The notes: a model not told the origin generated them from the sequence alone. DNA of 64,000 nucleotides from Ophiura sarsii (GCA_035610835.1 CM069449.1:36339887-36403886), one strand, 5' to 3'; shown: positions 45,660-58,559, counted from the first letter of the stretch. Made by a program: numbers and translations.

Positions 45660-46780
45660 GATGCGAAGGTTAAAAACGCATCATTACTGTTGACTTCGCT
45701 GATGCGCTAAAAACACATTAGTTTTTAGCACAATTAGCGCGATATCCCGTGTTCCTAGCGTTGTAGACGGTAAAGTGCAATTTCTGAAGATGAACCAAGT
45801 CTAGGAGTCGCGCAATTAGCGCTAATTGCACTTGATTAGCATTGTAATCGCTAAAGTGCAATTTCTGAAGATGAACCAAGTCTAGGAGTCGCGCAATTAG
45901 CGCTAATTGCACTTGATTAGCGTTGTAATCGCTTAAGTGTAATCGCTTAAGTGCAATTTCTGAAGATGAACCAAGTCTAGGAGTCGCGCAATTAGCGCTA
46001 ATTGCACTTGATTAGCACTCTGCCGCAATTAGCGCGATATCCTGTGTTCCTAGCATTGTAATCGCTAAAGTGCAATTTCTGAAGATGAACCAAGTCTAGG
46101 AGTCGCGCAATTAGCGCTAATTGCACTTGATTAGCGGTCTTGCGCTAATTGCACTTGGTTAGCACTCTGCCGCAATTAGCGCGATATCCCGTGTTCCTAG
46201 CGTTGTAATCGCTAAAGTGCAATTTCAGAAGATGAACCAAGTCTAGGAGTCGCGCAATTAGCGCTAATTGCACTTGATTAGCATGGTAATCGCTAAAGTG
46301 CAATTTCTGAAGATGAACCAAGACTAGGAGTCGCGCAATTAGCCCTAATTGCACTTGATTAGCGCTATTAACGCTAATTGCACTTAATTAGCACTCTGGT
46401 GTGATTCGTGTGTCCTCCGGAACCCTGCGGGGCTCTATATAAACATGCTCCGTTAACACAACCTTTTTAGAGACACCCTGTATAATTATGATTTGCTTTA
46501 GTGAAAAATAATGCATAATAGCGTTTTTAGCACTTACCTAACAAATTAGCGATAATAGCGTTTTTAACACCAGCGATGCTGTTAGCGCTCATGATGCAAT
46601 TAGCACTAATTGCGCGATGGCATCCCTCATTTTTTTGAAAACTTATTTGATATCGTATAATAGCGTTTTTAGCACTTGCTTGCAAAATTAGCGATAATAG
46701 CGTTTGTAGCGCTAATTTACACAGATGCTAACTCCCCGTGCTAAAGCGCTAAAAAGCCAATCCCGCACCTTCTACGCAGT
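45660..46780. repeat. 81-bp-based tandem repeat with palindromes
   Basis: 'Gaagatgaaccaag' occurs at 45786, 45867, 45962, 46081, 46228 and 46309. The shortest spacing is 81 bp and the others carry extra pieces. Each unit includes GCAATTAGCGCTAATTGC, a perfect palindrome. The flanks (45660-45760 and 46500-46770) repeat 'gcgataatagcgttttt' words. No gene. Confidence 0.85.
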
Positions 46781-46799
46781 CTGGTAGTGAGTAATTCGC

Positions 46800-47225
46800 C
46801 ACCTCATGTCTATGTATGTCTGTTGCGGTGATTGGATGATAGTGTGGGTGGCATATGTCAACCAATAATACCATGTTATACAAAGAGGTTTGGCTGGCCT
46901 AATATCACACTGTACTTATCATTGCTTATTTATAGTGGCACACTCTCAAATGCAACACTATAGCCATGGTATAACCTTGCTAGCACTTAAGTTCATCTCT
47001 TCAACGAGGGTAATGCATGTACAACAGTACGGCTTTGGAATTTTTTCAACTTGATTTCTAGCAAAGGTCACTGTATCCCTGATATGAACTGCGCTATCCA
47101 AGTACAGTGTGAGATTAAGCCAGCCAAACATCCATATAAACTTGATTTCGGATGGTTCACCTTTTGTCAATGAACTCTTATAACACAACCCTGTCACCCA
47201 ATCACATCAGTAGACATGGCTGATT
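46800..47225. repeat. Inverted repeat
   Basis: 'Gtttggctggcctaatatca' near 46890 has its inverse near 47110-47130 ('gagattaagccagccaaac'). 'Catgtctatgt' at 46805 faces the inverse of 'gtagacatggc' near 47210. It is an old foldback; the small minus frame inside has no motif. Confidence 0.6.
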
Positions 47226-47869
47226 TTGGTTTATAATATATATGCACAGCTGGGACTTTTTACAGGCATCCCTGGACTGCACTAGGCCAAAGTACTCACT
47301 ATGTATTAGTACCTTTATATCATCAAGTCCATCATCAATCATCAACTTTTAATTTTGGGACTGTATATCCGTGTATCGGGTTAAAACTATACTGTCCTTA
47401 TTCCTCCTTATCCTACAAGTAAAATGGATGGAACACTATTATCTATGATACTTAGCCCACATTATTTAGCAGTTTGCATTAGAACTTTCTTTTTTTTGCA
47501 GTCAATATGCTATACACATCTGAAAACACTCATACTCCCATGGATATTAATATCGAAAACAGTATACAATGTCTGTAGTGTATTGTACTGTCAAACCAAG
47601 GAGTTGTTATAGTTAACCTTATTTAATATGATAACTCCTTGGTCAAACACTACACAAAGTGAACTCCAATACGGTTAATAGGTCAACTGGTATAGTGACA
47701 GACATACATGTTGTGTATGGCTAGTCACCAGTGAACTACCGTATAGGGTGTGTACAAAATGCAATATAAAATGTATTTTCATGGAACCATTACATTCAAA
47801 GTACAGAACTTCAGCAGGTTTTTCAGCTGTATAAATTCATAAATTCATGAAATGAATGCATTTATTCAT

Positions 47870-48136
47870 TATAAATTAACTAAATAATAAATGTATTAAT
47901 CATTAAGTTTATTAATTATTAAAATAGTTCTTGAATGAAATTAATTAATATTTATGTATGAATTAATTAATTCATAAATTCATGGACTGTATGTATAAAA
48001 TCATATTATTAATAAGTTAATAAGTTAATAAGCTAATAAGTTAATAAGTTAATAAGTGTATACGTTAATAAATTAATATATTAATATATTAATATATTAA
48101 TATATTAATAAATTATTACATTAATACATTAATACA
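47870..48136. repeat. Low-complexity (TTAATA)n DNA
   Basis: Runs of 'ttaataag', 'ttaatata' and 'ttaataca' with many TTAA sites directly precede the pair of TTAA-flanked MITEs. Confidence 0.9.
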
Positions 48137-48140
48137 TTAA

Positions 48141-48490
48141 AAGTAGATGACCCGATCACATTTTCGTAACACAGAATTATTTCAAACATACGGAGATTTT
48201 CATATCATATGAAAGCTCGTATTTTTCTCATCATCCGTATTTTTCTCATCATGACGGCCTAATTCGGTATAATGACAGAGAAATCGACGAAATAGCGTTT
48301 AATTACCGCGAATGGTGGTTACCACCGATATAGTTTGTGTACTACTCAATGGGTGCAGTTCACAGCATCTTGTGCGTCTAAAATAAGAACCATAATAGCT
48401 ATGCATCTCAAATTTTGGGACACGATGTTTTTAAGGATGACCTTGCATGTAGAATAGAAAACTTCAAGTTGATAATCGGAACATCTACCT
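48141..48490 (+). mobile_element. TTAA MITE family (GTAGATGACCCG), copy 1
   Basis: Left end AAGTAGATGACCCGATCACA; the right end reads inversely AGGTAGATG. TTAA at 48137-48140 and 48491-48494. Non-coding. It is nearly identical to copy 2 in core blocks such as 'cgaatggtggt' and 'gatatagtttgtgtactac'. Confidence 0.9.
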
Positions 48491-48510
48491 TTAATACATT
48501 AATACATTAA

Positions 48511-48852
48511 GGTAGATGATCCGATCACATTTTCGTAACACAGAATTATTTCAAACATACTGAGATTTTCATATCATATGAAAGCTCGTATTTTTCTCAT
48601 CATCACTGAAATTTGACGGCCTAAATCGGTATAATTATGGAGAAATCAATGAAATAACGTTGAATTACCGCGAATGGTGGTAACCACCGATATAGTTTGT
48701 GTACTACTCAATGGGGACAGTTCACAGCATCTTGTGCGTCTAAAATAAGAACCATTAGAGCTATGCAACTCAAACTTTGGAACACGACTTTTTTAAGGAT
48801 GACCTTTCATGTAGAATAGAAAACTTCAAGTTGAAAATCGGAACATCTACCT
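48511..48852 (+). mobile_element. TTAA MITE family, copy 2
   Basis: TTAA at 48507-48510 and 48853-48856. It has the same orientation as copy 1, only 20 bp away, within 'ttaataca' DNA. The separate TTAA pairs argue for two insertions, or a tandem duplication including one TTAA spacer. Confidence 0.9.
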
Positions 48853-49185
48853 TTAATACATCAATACATTAATACATACATTAGTTAATTTGAATTATTT
48901 CAATCAACTTCAGCAATATTTATAAGCAATTTCATTAAACTCATCAATTTAAGTAATTACTTTATTTAAAAGTAAGCCCCCCAAACAAACATGAAAATAA
49001 TAATTAATAATAATAACAATAAAAATCAACAACTACAATTAAATAGCATGAAAATGTTGAACATGTTGAAGAAGATTCGTGGACCTCTAATTTGGTCACC
49101 CGGGCATCTCAACAGCATGGCAAAACAAATGAAGCAGTTCAGTGAAAAATGTTACATGACTTTGATGTGATAGGTCTGTTCTTAA

Positions 49186-49706
49186 AGGTGGATGTTCGGA
49201 TCACCCTTTTTTACCCATCAACATATTTTGCTATCAGAAGAAACACCATATTTTTCTCATTTCTCTGAAAATGTTTGAAATGTTTGATATGTTCCATTTA
49301 TGCCCATCCAAGCACCAAATATCGCTCTTCGATGAATTCACTATAGACGTTCTGATTGCTTGCACGATTTTCAACTTGATGTTTTCTATTTTACATGAAA
49401 GGTCAAGGATACACCAAAAAACAGCTAGGCCCGATTCAGTGAGAAACCAAAACCATCATGGTAACAGTCAGTTTGTGTACTCAATGGACATATTTCATGA
49501 CATAAGAACTATTGGAGTTATCCAACTCAAACTGTGAATTACAAATATGCTAAGGATGACTCTTAGTAAATTATGCCAATTGTGGCAATATTTTGTGTAT
49601 TTGGGCTGATGACCTCATGTACTTGGAAATAATTAAAACTAAACTAAACTAGTCATGTATTATAGAAAACATCAAATTGAAAACTGGGCCAGATATCGGA
49701 TCACCA
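49186..49706. mobile_element. Diverged relative of the TTAA MITE family
   Basis: After TTAA (49182-49185) comes 'aggtggatgttcggatcacc'. Inside are 'ttttcaacttgatgttttct' and 'acatgaaaggtca' blocks shared with the family, and 'cggatcacca' then TTAA at 49707. The right terminus does not mirror the left well, so limits are approximate. Confidence 0.55.
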
Positions 49707-49768
49707 TTAACATACATGTTGCAAGGTGTGACTGGTAACACCTGTCACTTCTCATAAAGGGGCACTAA

Positions 49769-50291
49769 GGGCGTGTTCTCACTGTGCGAATGTGGACTCA
49801 TACCTAGGTGCGAGTCTACATGCATAACATTGATGTTGCGTTCTCATAAAATACATCATAATACCGATGTGGTATCGAGTCCACTTACCCGGATGTTACT
49901 TGTTTACAAGTTTAAGAGAGTGCGCCGTACGTACTTACTGCGTAAATTACCACGCGTGCATGACATTTGGCCGCGTGAAATTGCAATTTGAAGTGCGCGA
50001 CTGACGGCGGCGCAATGTGACGCAGCGCGATGTGCTTGTTTATTGTGGAACAAGTGGTACGAGTCCACATACGATAATGTAAACGCGTTCTCACTAGCGA
50101 TTTTGATACCACGTCCTAGGTGCGAGACTACCTCTTCGAGTAGGTTTCGACCCTACATCGTGGACTCTACATCGTGGATGTAGGGTCGAAGGGTCGAACC
50201 CCCTTATTGCACGTTCCCACTAGGCTTGGTAGACTCGATGTAGCATCGAGTCCACATCCTGGTATCAAACAGCCACAGTGGGAACGCGCCC
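49769..50291. mobile_element. PIF/Harbinger-like TIR element, 523 bp
   Basis: Left end GGGCGTGTTCTCACTGTG; inverse of the right end GGGCGCGTTCCCACTGTG. TAA on both sides (49766-49768, 50292-50294). Repeated 'gagtccac' and 'cgagtctac' words occur inside in both orientations. Non-coding. Confidence 0.85.
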
Positions 50292-50299
50292 TAAGAGAT

Positions 50300-51430
50300 G
50301 TGTTGGAGGCTGCGCCCTCAATTATGATAAAAACTGAGATTAGTATATTTTTATAATTGTATTACATGTATGAACTTACACCTATAAGGATTAAGAAAAA
50401 TCAGCCCTCTTTGTACAAGAAAACGTTGATTCAAAAATGCTCGTAGAGCCGCAACGAGCATTTTACGTCTGACAGTATCCCCCTGCAGTACGTGTGATAT
50501 ATAACGCGAACCATATTTACATAGAGGGCATTTTTCAATAAATAGCGATGATATTGTTTTTAATCAAGTTTTGCTGTGTTTTTGTTAGTAGACACAACAA
50601 TAATGGCAATTTTTAATGTTCATCTTGAATTCTGAAGTAAATGTTTAAACATTTAAAATTTTCTTCATCCTTAAATGTACACCCCTTCTGAGCGCTGTTT
50701 GTCTTTTTTTAAGACTCCTCTTGTTTCAATTCAGTTTTAAGCTCACTTCGTGAGAAAAATTCATACAAAGAATATTTACAATAAGTAACATGCACATGTC
50801 AATCCTACTGACGTTGTGAATATCTTAGAATGGAAGCGAGTTTTGAATAGTGTGTGCACAAATTTGTCGCTGAAATTATGACATGATCATGTGGCACCTA
50901 GATTCACACAAGGCTTATCAAAACAGTGTATTGGTTTGTACCCCCACCCCCCGGCTTGGTATGTTCACTGAGGCCCCCCCCCCCACCCCATCGGGCCATG
51001 TCCCCTATGATTTGACAGTGTCAGTATAAATTGGACAGCTTGCGGTAATTCTGATGTGCTTGCAGTGGATAATGTCTGTTGGTTTGATAGTTTTAATACA
51101 TTTATGTTTAAAGGTGGTTGTTCCAATCCAAAACATTGTCCCTCCCCCAATTTTACTCCATCAAAAAGGAGTTGTTTTGAATGCAACATTTTCAATCAAT
51201 AAAAGCGGCTCTATTCACAAATTTTAAACTTCGCATCAAATTCATGCATTTTTTATCATCTGAAACAGACGATAGAGCCGCTGAGTTTCATTGCAGTGAA
51301 CCAGCAATGTTTCATCAATCTGATAGGTATCACGGCCACAGATTTTTCTTTTGGTTATTTTGATTACTTTGAAACCATCCACAACAACACCAAGGTCCAA
51401 TATGGGAGTAATTCTGTTATACCCTTCACA
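50300..51430. other. No recognised gene
   Basis: A C-rich patch lies at 50940-51000. 'Tttaaaggtggttgttccaat' at 51107 resembles the start of the 49186 element and may be another scrap. Small frames show no motif. Confidence 0.35.
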
Positions 51431-51435
51431 GGGTA

Positions 51436-51644
51436 CTGTAAAAGTGGAAATGTTTGCGCTACATTTATTTTCGCGCTTTTCGCGCTCAAATCAGCAAGCG
51501 CGAAAATTAAAACGCGCGAATATATTCGTTTTGTATGTAGGTCTATGCATGGAAGCTCAAAATCGCGAAAATAAAAACAAGCAAAATTGTTCAAAATGTG
51601 CAATGCCTGAAGATTTACACGCGCGAACATTTCCACTTTTACAG
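51436..51644. mobile_element. TA-flanked MITE, 209 bp
   Basis: The ends CTGTAAAAGTGGAAATGTT and its inverse are perfect over at least 19 bp, then 'tgcgc' and its partner 'gcgcga'. TA at 51434-51435 and 51645-51646. The interior has 'gcgcgaa' and 'ttcgcgc' words. It fits mariner-type MITEs. Confidence 0.9.
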
Positions 51645-51796
51645 TATTCACAGTGCATGATTTTTAAGAACGGCGCATACTACTAATGTAGGGTGTGGAG
51701 GGTATTACAGAATTATGCCCCAATATGGACATCTGATTGAAGGCCAAAGATACCAAGCATGATTGAACACATTGCTCAGTCCTTCATCAACGACTG

Positions 51797-52430
51797 TGTC
51801 TAATGTAGAGTCCTTCCTTCTTTGTTCCAGGAAGCTATCTCACATACAAGCTTTGCAACAAACTCATCCTTCTTTTTCGATACTAATACAAGGTCATGTT
51901 TATGTGGCTGAAAGAACTTGAAAAATTCACCACTGTCCAGCTCATAGTCATTAGGGTTGTTAAGCAGTTCCATAACACGAACAATTGGAGGGCGATTGCC
52001 AATTCCAATATAACTAACATTATCCTCCACAGACACATTCTCATTATCAGGAGATCGCGAGCGTGATCGCGCCTTCTTGCCTGTTTTTTTGCACAGAAGA
52101 ACTCTACACCTTGGTCTTCCTCGAAGCCTATCCCCCACCCCCCTACATTTCTTGCCCAAGTTTCGTCAAACTGTTCTTGGCGATATCCATAAAATAGGCA
52201 ATGCGGCACACCATTTTTGAGTGTGGCATTCTTACTGGTTTCACCTGGTGGAATTACAAATTTTTCATTGGTTAAGTCAATGAGCTCTGGAAAGAGTAAA
52301 TTTCAAAAACACCAGCGAGTCCAAATGATGATGTTCCATAACAGCCATTGGTGACTGCATCAACCCACTTGTATATGTTTGGATCACGAATGAACTCTCT
52401 GGTTCAATTATCCCAAAAAATTAGTTCCAT
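51797..52430 (-). pseudogene. Unrecognised broken coding sequence
   Basis: On the minus strand three frames carry protein-like, non-repetitive stretches in sequence. They are 'RDPNIYKWVDAVTNGCYG' (about 52330-52390), then 'ELIDLTNEKFVIPPGETSKN' through 'GVPHCLFYGYRQEQFDETWA' (about 52280-52160), then 'NRPPIVRVMELLNNPNDYEL' to a stop at 51800. A basic 'KKARSRSRSP' patch lies between the last two. At least two frame changes would be needed for one protein, so it is a pseudogene, or exons whose splice sites I could not place. I do not recognise the family. Confidence 0.5.
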
Positions 52431-52989
52431 AATCCAAATTTGTATAAAGTGTAAAAGAAATTAACTAATCTGTAACTGATAAGGCTCAATAACATGAATA
52501 ATTAAAGGATCTGCCATCCAAATATTGCACATTTGCGTAATCTGAAAGTTGAAGAAGGGGTCCTTCAAACACACGAACCAGTTTTTTATAATCCATTGTG
52601 AGATGAAAATCTTACCGTTTTAAAATAAGTTCTCCAGTTCAACAAATAACAACCGCACGATTCAGACTAAAGAGCATTTTTTTATGATTTGGAATAAAGA
52701 ACCTCATTTCAAATGTATACTACAGAACCTGCTTTATCATGTTTGAATTGCAGACCCTTTCTTAATAATTGAAATATAATGTGATCATAATATTGGGACT
52801 TTTTTCAGATGATAGAATCTTCAGATTATTGAACCGTTTACATTTAAATACTTCAAATCCTTTGTACTATAGAACTCTTTTTTTTGTAAATGTAATATAG
52901 AACCTGTGACTCCGAACATGTCAACAAAATGGTCTTCACCTCATCATTGTAAGGAATTTTACTTGAAACTGGGTTTTCCCTTTTAATGG

Positions 52990-53333
52990 GATTTTTTATT
53001 TATTCATGGCTTAAATATAACATCGCGCATGCTCTAAACTACCGAGAATAAACAAAGTACAAGCACTCACCCCACCCAATAATTAACAAATAAAAAAAAT
53101 AAAAAATAAAAAAAAATAAAAATGAAAGTAAAAAAAATAAAAAAAAATAAACAAAATCTAAACAAATTCAAATAAATAAAAATTAAAAATATTGACTCAC
53201 CCCACCTAATAATTACAAATAAAAAATAAAAAAATAAATAAATTGAAAAATTGAAAAATAAATAAATAAAATAAATAAAAATTAAAAAATGAATTTAAAA
53301 TTTAAAAAAATTAAACAATTTTGTTTTTAAATA
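52990..53333. repeat. A-rich (AAATAAAA)n low-complexity DNA
   Basis: Runs of 'aaaaaataaaa' with 'attgactcaccccaccta' and 'cactcaccccacccaa' as two spaced marks. It flanks the TTAA MITE copy 3, and similar DNA resumes at 53700-53850. Confidence 0.85.
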
Positions 53334-53337
53334 TTAA

Positions 53338-53694
53338 AGGTAGATGACCCGATCACATTTCGATTTTCAACTTGAAGTTTTCTATTCTACATGAAAGGTC
53401 ATCCTTAAAAAAGTTGTGTTCCAAAGTTTGAGTTGCATAGCTCTAATGGTTCTTATTTTACACTCACAAGATGCTGTGAACTGTACCCATTGAGTAGTAC
53501 ACAAACTATATCGGTGGTATACCACCATTCGCGGTAATTCGACGTTATTTCATCGATTTCTCCGTAATTATACAGATTTAGGCCGTCAAATTTCAGTATG
53601 ATGATGAGAAAAATACGAGCTTTCATATGATATGAAAATCTCCATATGTTTGAAATAATTCTGTGTTACGAAAATGTGATCGGGTCATCTACCT
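53338..53694 (-). mobile_element. TTAA MITE family, copy 3
   Basis: This is a 357-bp element with perfect ends AGGTAGATGACCCGATCACA and inverse, and TTAA at 53334-53337 and 53695-53698. Orientation is opposite to the 48-kb copies. Confidence 0.95.
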
Positions 53695-53849
53695 TTAAAA
53701 TATAGGCCTAAAATCTTAAAAAATCTAAAAAATTAAAAATCTAAATCTAAAAATAAAAAAAAATCAATTAAAAATATTAACAAAATTTTAAAATAAATAT
53801 TTCAACAATAAAAAATAAAAAATAAATAAATAATAATAAAAAAAATACA

Positions 53850-55250
53850 AGTCTCAGTGTTGTCATTATCATTTCATGAATTCAGCCCTCATTGTTATTG
53901 AATCATATCGAGGACAAAAATTGACCATTCCGTTTTGAAATAGGGTTTGCATATATATCTTTGAAAAGTCATGCACACGATTCGTACACCCCGCATGGAC
54001 GACACCAACCATGCTTTGTACCAACCAAAGCATTCCACCAACTTACGACAGGGGAATCTCTATATTAAAAGTGCTGACATTTTCCATACGAACAGGTGAT
54101 TTTTGAGGTCCGATTTCTAGAACATTTTAATCTTTCTTGGCTCAAACTTTGACATATTATTCGCTGGAAAAGTGCCACGTAATAGGATTAATTGCCATGA
54201 CAATGGTTCCAAACAAGGATGTTATAACAAAACACACTACACGCGGCTTATGAAACGGTTCGGTGCGTCCAAATTCACCGGCCTATTGAAGGCAACCCAG
54301 TTCAGTGTGATACGGTTGCTTCTTCAACAGCGTGGGGATTTCAACCTTTATATAGTAAATCATGTGCCTTGTGATTGTTTGGGACCAAAAAAGTAGTAAT
54401 AAAGGCATGTTATGAACGATTACATCCTCACTTCTCCAGCGAATAGAAGCTCATTAAAGTTTTATTTAAATGTAGTATCGGAGCTCTCGGTTGTTCAGAA
54501 AATAAAACTTATAGGCCGTTATTGCGTTAGAAGTCCGGCATCTCAACGCTACACTGTTAAGCATAACACTGCAGGCCTAAAGTACCAGCATAACCAAGTC
54601 CCGTGCAAACTTTTTCATGCCATGAACTTTTTTAGAATTACAAAAAAAATCATATTTATTTTACTCGTTTTGATCTAGCATTTCATTTGCATGTTACCTA
54701 ATATCAGACTCGCCTTAAAATATGATTAATTCTTCGATACTATACGTAGAAAGGTGATTTACAATCGTGAAATGAACGCTGTAATGTGCACTGTGTTTTG
54801 TTTATTCCCTGGTAGTATGTATTGCATCATAGTCTATGATTGCAATCGCGGACGTCTTCAAACACTCACATTCGATCTCAATCTCTCTGCGTTCGCCTAA
54901 TATCGACTCAGCCGGCAGAGCCCTACACATATTATAAGCGGTTGTTCGGTTACTTTGCCGGGCGAACTCCTTCGACCCCAACTACACACACAAACGAACT
55001 ACGACTAATCGCTCGATTTGAGTCATTTCGGCAACCAAAAATTGTTAAAAAAACCCAACTTCCACATGAATTTTTTTTTTTCACAAAGAGCAATTCTTAA
55101 TTCTTAGCACATCTCAATACACACCAAGAAATTTCAACACATTTCATTCAGCTGCAAATGTGCCTTCTTACAGATGACACAAAAAAAGAGCTAAATATAA
55201 AGGTTAACCCCAAAAGTTGACAGACAGTCAAATACAGACAGACCTACACC
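53850..55250. other. No recognised gene
   Basis: Frames at 54172-54396, 54412-54678 and 54840-55100 have no recognised motif. The sequence is of more even composition than its neighbours and may be unique DNA. Confidence 0.35.
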
Positions 55251-55254
55251 CCAG

Positions 55255-56740
55255 GACAGACTTTGCCAATTACATCAGCCAGATTTGATCAATCCAGCCA
55301 AAAACAGTTCTTACATGTGTACAGAGCAAAGATAATATTAATATAAATTCATTATGAAAACCTCTCACAGAAAATATGCCATATGTACAAAATACAAAAC
55401 GAAAAACCATGCGACTTCATGGTGTTGATCCGATTGGTATGTATGCATTCATTTAATTCATCGGGTACTTAATTATTTAATTCATAAAACTATACCGGTA
55501 ATTGATCCGATTCAAAAAATAAATAATAATTAATCAGTTTCATCATATTAACAGATAGGTTCAAATTATTAACAAGTATACGAAAGGGTTCGAGATTTGA
55601 CCACGGTTTGGCGGCTAAAATGTGAAAAAAAAATCAGAAAGTGGTGAAAATAGCATTAAAACATAAGCTAGTATGTCATTTCTGCAGGGGTAAAATTATC
55701 CGCATAATTTATGTAGTTTATGAGAAAAATCATGAATTTTGCCATTTTCGTGTGAAAAACTATAGATGTCACCATTCATTTGTGCCAAATGCAGTCCCCT
55801 ACACTTGGTTTATTTCTATTTTGGCCCCAATGACATTGTTTTTCACTTAAGATTTTTTTTCTTCTTCCAATTTTTCCCAATTTTAGCCATTTTTGTCCAG
55901 TACAATCAAATAGGTGATAATTTCAGGTTTAAGATTTTGCATTTTTGACTTCTTATTCTACACAAATTTCAGTCCAGAGAGAGGATTTTTACCTCACTTT
56001 CTAAGCCTTAAAATCAAATTATTTTGGCCACCAAAGTGTGGTCAAATCTCGGAACTTTGTCATACAGCCTATAACCCATAATATCGAACAATTTCATTTT
56101 GGTATGATTCCTCTACAGACAATCTTTACAGAAAATCAGTTCTTAAAAGTATAGGTACATGTACAGAGTATAGATAAGATATCAATGATTTTTATAATGT
56201 AAACTCATATGAAAACCTCTCAGATAAATTTGGATATATATACACAAAAAAAGATAAAAAAAGATGTGACTTCATGGTGTTGATCTGATTTGTATTTGAA
56301 CCTATTTATTCTTATCAAACATAATGCAGGATATTGAGACTTGGTAGGTTTAAAGAGAGTCACTCTGTACCTATTCCTTGAATACTAGTTACTATTCTCT
56401 CTAGACATGACACAGCTTATATAAGTATTCATAGGTAGCACATTTTTTTTTACCAAACCCACCTTTGTGCAATTTGTCATTACTGGCTGCTCAACACAAA
56501 AAGAAAGATGTTTGAATGCAATGCAATTTAATACCATTAATAATTATTGTTTTGTTTCACTTAAAAATGAGCAAAAACGTGAATTTAAACATCAGTATTG
56601 TGTGCAAATGTACATAGCCATCAATGATAATAAAAAGTCAAAGAAAAAATGCCAAGGAAAAAAACCCTTAAGATTTCAGGGTGTTGATCTTATTTGTACA
56701 TCATCTCCATTCGTCAGGTGTATAACATATAGTAGTTAAT
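55255..56740. repeat. Three diverged direct repeats
   Basis: 'Gacttcatggtgttgatccg' (about 55410), 'gacttcatggtgttgatctg' (about 56268) and 'tttcagggtgttgatctta' (about 56675) end three related blocks. The first two also share 'tatgaaaacctctca' and a 'gtacagagcaaagat'-like start. A TIR element lies between the first two. Confidence 0.65.
55588..56058. mobile_element. TIR element, about 470 bp
   Basis: Left 'ggttcgagatttgaccac'; inverse of the right 'gttccgagatttgaccac'; both followed by 'tttgg'. It splits the direct repeats above. The target duplication is not clear, so the ends are approximate. Confidence 0.7.
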
Positions 56741-57140
56741 AATCGTAATTAACAAATTGGCAGTTTCATTTTTCAAATTTGCAAACAGAGGAAACAGAAA
56801 ATTTTAGCATTTGCAAATAAAACGTTTTCACTAAATAAAACAAATTCCCTACCTACTGACCCATTTTTTCCCCAGTAACAAGTCCGAAAAAACACCACCA
56901 ATTATTTCTATTAGGCCGTATCATCAATATACCCATTTATATCAGCCACTTATCATAATAAAAGTGTAAACTAAACAATAAAGATACATGTCATTGACCA
57001 TGCTGGATTTTCAAAATGGTGGCCAATATGGCCGATCAAAACTGAAAAACTGTGAAATTCAGTAATTTTTAAGATATAGCCTGTAACCCATGCCATTTTG
57101 GTTCTATATTAATACAGTCATGACGTCACATTGTATTTGC

Positions 57141-57170
57141 AGGTAACTTTCGGCTACCCGAAAGTTACCT
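57141..57170. other. Perfect 13-bp hairpin
   Basis: AGGTAACTTTCGG and its exact inverse are separated by four bases. A CRE-like TGACGTCA lies about 20 bp upstream (57120-57127). No poly-T follows, and no role is assigned. Confidence 0.5.
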
Positions 57171-57288
57171 AAGAATACTTGCTTTTGTATCGATATCTCA
57201 GAAATGTTTATTTCAAAATGGCGGCAAAAAAATGACTTAATTCCGTATATTTTATCAAAAATGTCCAACCACAGTTTGTTATATGTTG

Positions 57289-57960
57289 CAGGGTGAGTCA
57301 AAAACAATGGAGCCCATTTTCAAATAAAAAATATAAATTTAGTGTATTACCAAGTATTTTATAAATTAATAAAAAGCCGAATTTATTAAGAGTAAAATAT
57401 TGAAGATTTGAAGTGAAGGGGTTACTCAAAACGTGAGACATGTCAGTTTTTGTAAAAAATACCCACTGAGCATTTTTACGCATGGGATATTTTTTGTGTG
57501 TAAATGTCCTATTGGAAAATGTTCAACGAACCATGTCCTTCGTGTATTTTGTTCAAATATGACGAAAATGATATCGGACATTTCAACTAAAAGTAGTCTC
57601 ACAGCAATACAAAATGTGTTTTACACCCCAAAATTCCAAATTCTGTACAAAAAAGAATGTGCTTTCAGAATATGTATTTTTTGTTATGGAAATTTCCTTA
57701 AAATTTATAAAATCAATAAAGATTAGTGCATCTTTATTTAGATGGGAAACTCAGTCTTAGAACTGGCCGTGCGTAAAATTTAAATCAAATCCTTTTATGT
57801 AAATCAAGTTTACGTAAAGTTGAATCATTGAAATCGCATCATTTTTTCATAAGCTAATTAATAACACTGGCTTTTTGCCCATTTTATGTTTTTACAGGAA
57901 ATATGTCGGAAAGTTATTTTTTATCCAATTAAAAATGGGTTTTTTTTTTTACTTACCCTG
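57289..57960. mobile_element. Mariner-like TIR relic
   Basis: Left end CAGGGTGAGTCAAAAACAAT; right end 'acttaccctg' followed by TA. The termini match the 40896 element family (CAGRGYGAGTCAAAA). Only about ten bases mirror and the left TA is lost. The 97-codon frame inside has no transposase motif. Confidence 0.55.
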
Positions 57961-58188
57961 TATATATTTTTGTATGTTTTTGAGATCACAGAGTTCAAAA
58001 ATTCTCAAAATGATCTCCAAAAATGGATGTTTTCCTGTTTGACTTAGAAAATATACAAACCTATAGCTTGTAAGATTTCCTTTTATGTTCTTCGGGATTG
58101 CTAAATTTAAAATATGAACCAATACAAAAAATGGGTGTATTAGTAAGCTACCAGATGACCGTCAAACCTTGTTATTGCCCTTTCTTAA

Positions 58189-58545
58189 AGGTAGATGACC
58201 CGATCACATTCCGATTTTCAACTTGAAGTTTTCTATTCTACATGAAAGGTCATCCTTAAAAAAGTCGTGTTCCAAAGTTTGAGTTGCATAGCTTTAATGG
58301 TTCTTATTTTAGACGCACAAGATGCTGTGAACTGTACCCATTGAGTTGTACACAAACTATATCGGTGGTATACCACCATTCGCGGTAATTCGACGTTATT
58401 TCATCGATTTCTCCGTAATTATACCGATCTAGGCCGTCAAATTTCAGTATGATGATGAGAAAAATACGAGCTTTCATATGATATGAAAATCTCCGTATGT
58501 TTGAAATAATTCTGTGTTACGAAAATGTGATCGGGTCATCTACCT
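58189..58545 (-). mobile_element. TTAA MITE family, copy 4
   Basis: 357 bp, ends AGGTAGATGACCCGATCACA and inverse, TTAA at 58185-58188 and 58546-58549. It has the same length and orientation as copy 3, with only scattered differences. Confidence 0.95.
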
Positions 58546-58559
58546 TTAAGTTTTACTTT

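Noticed and set aside
54172..55100. Three small + strand frames
   Set aside because: No family resemblance and no splice logic linking them.
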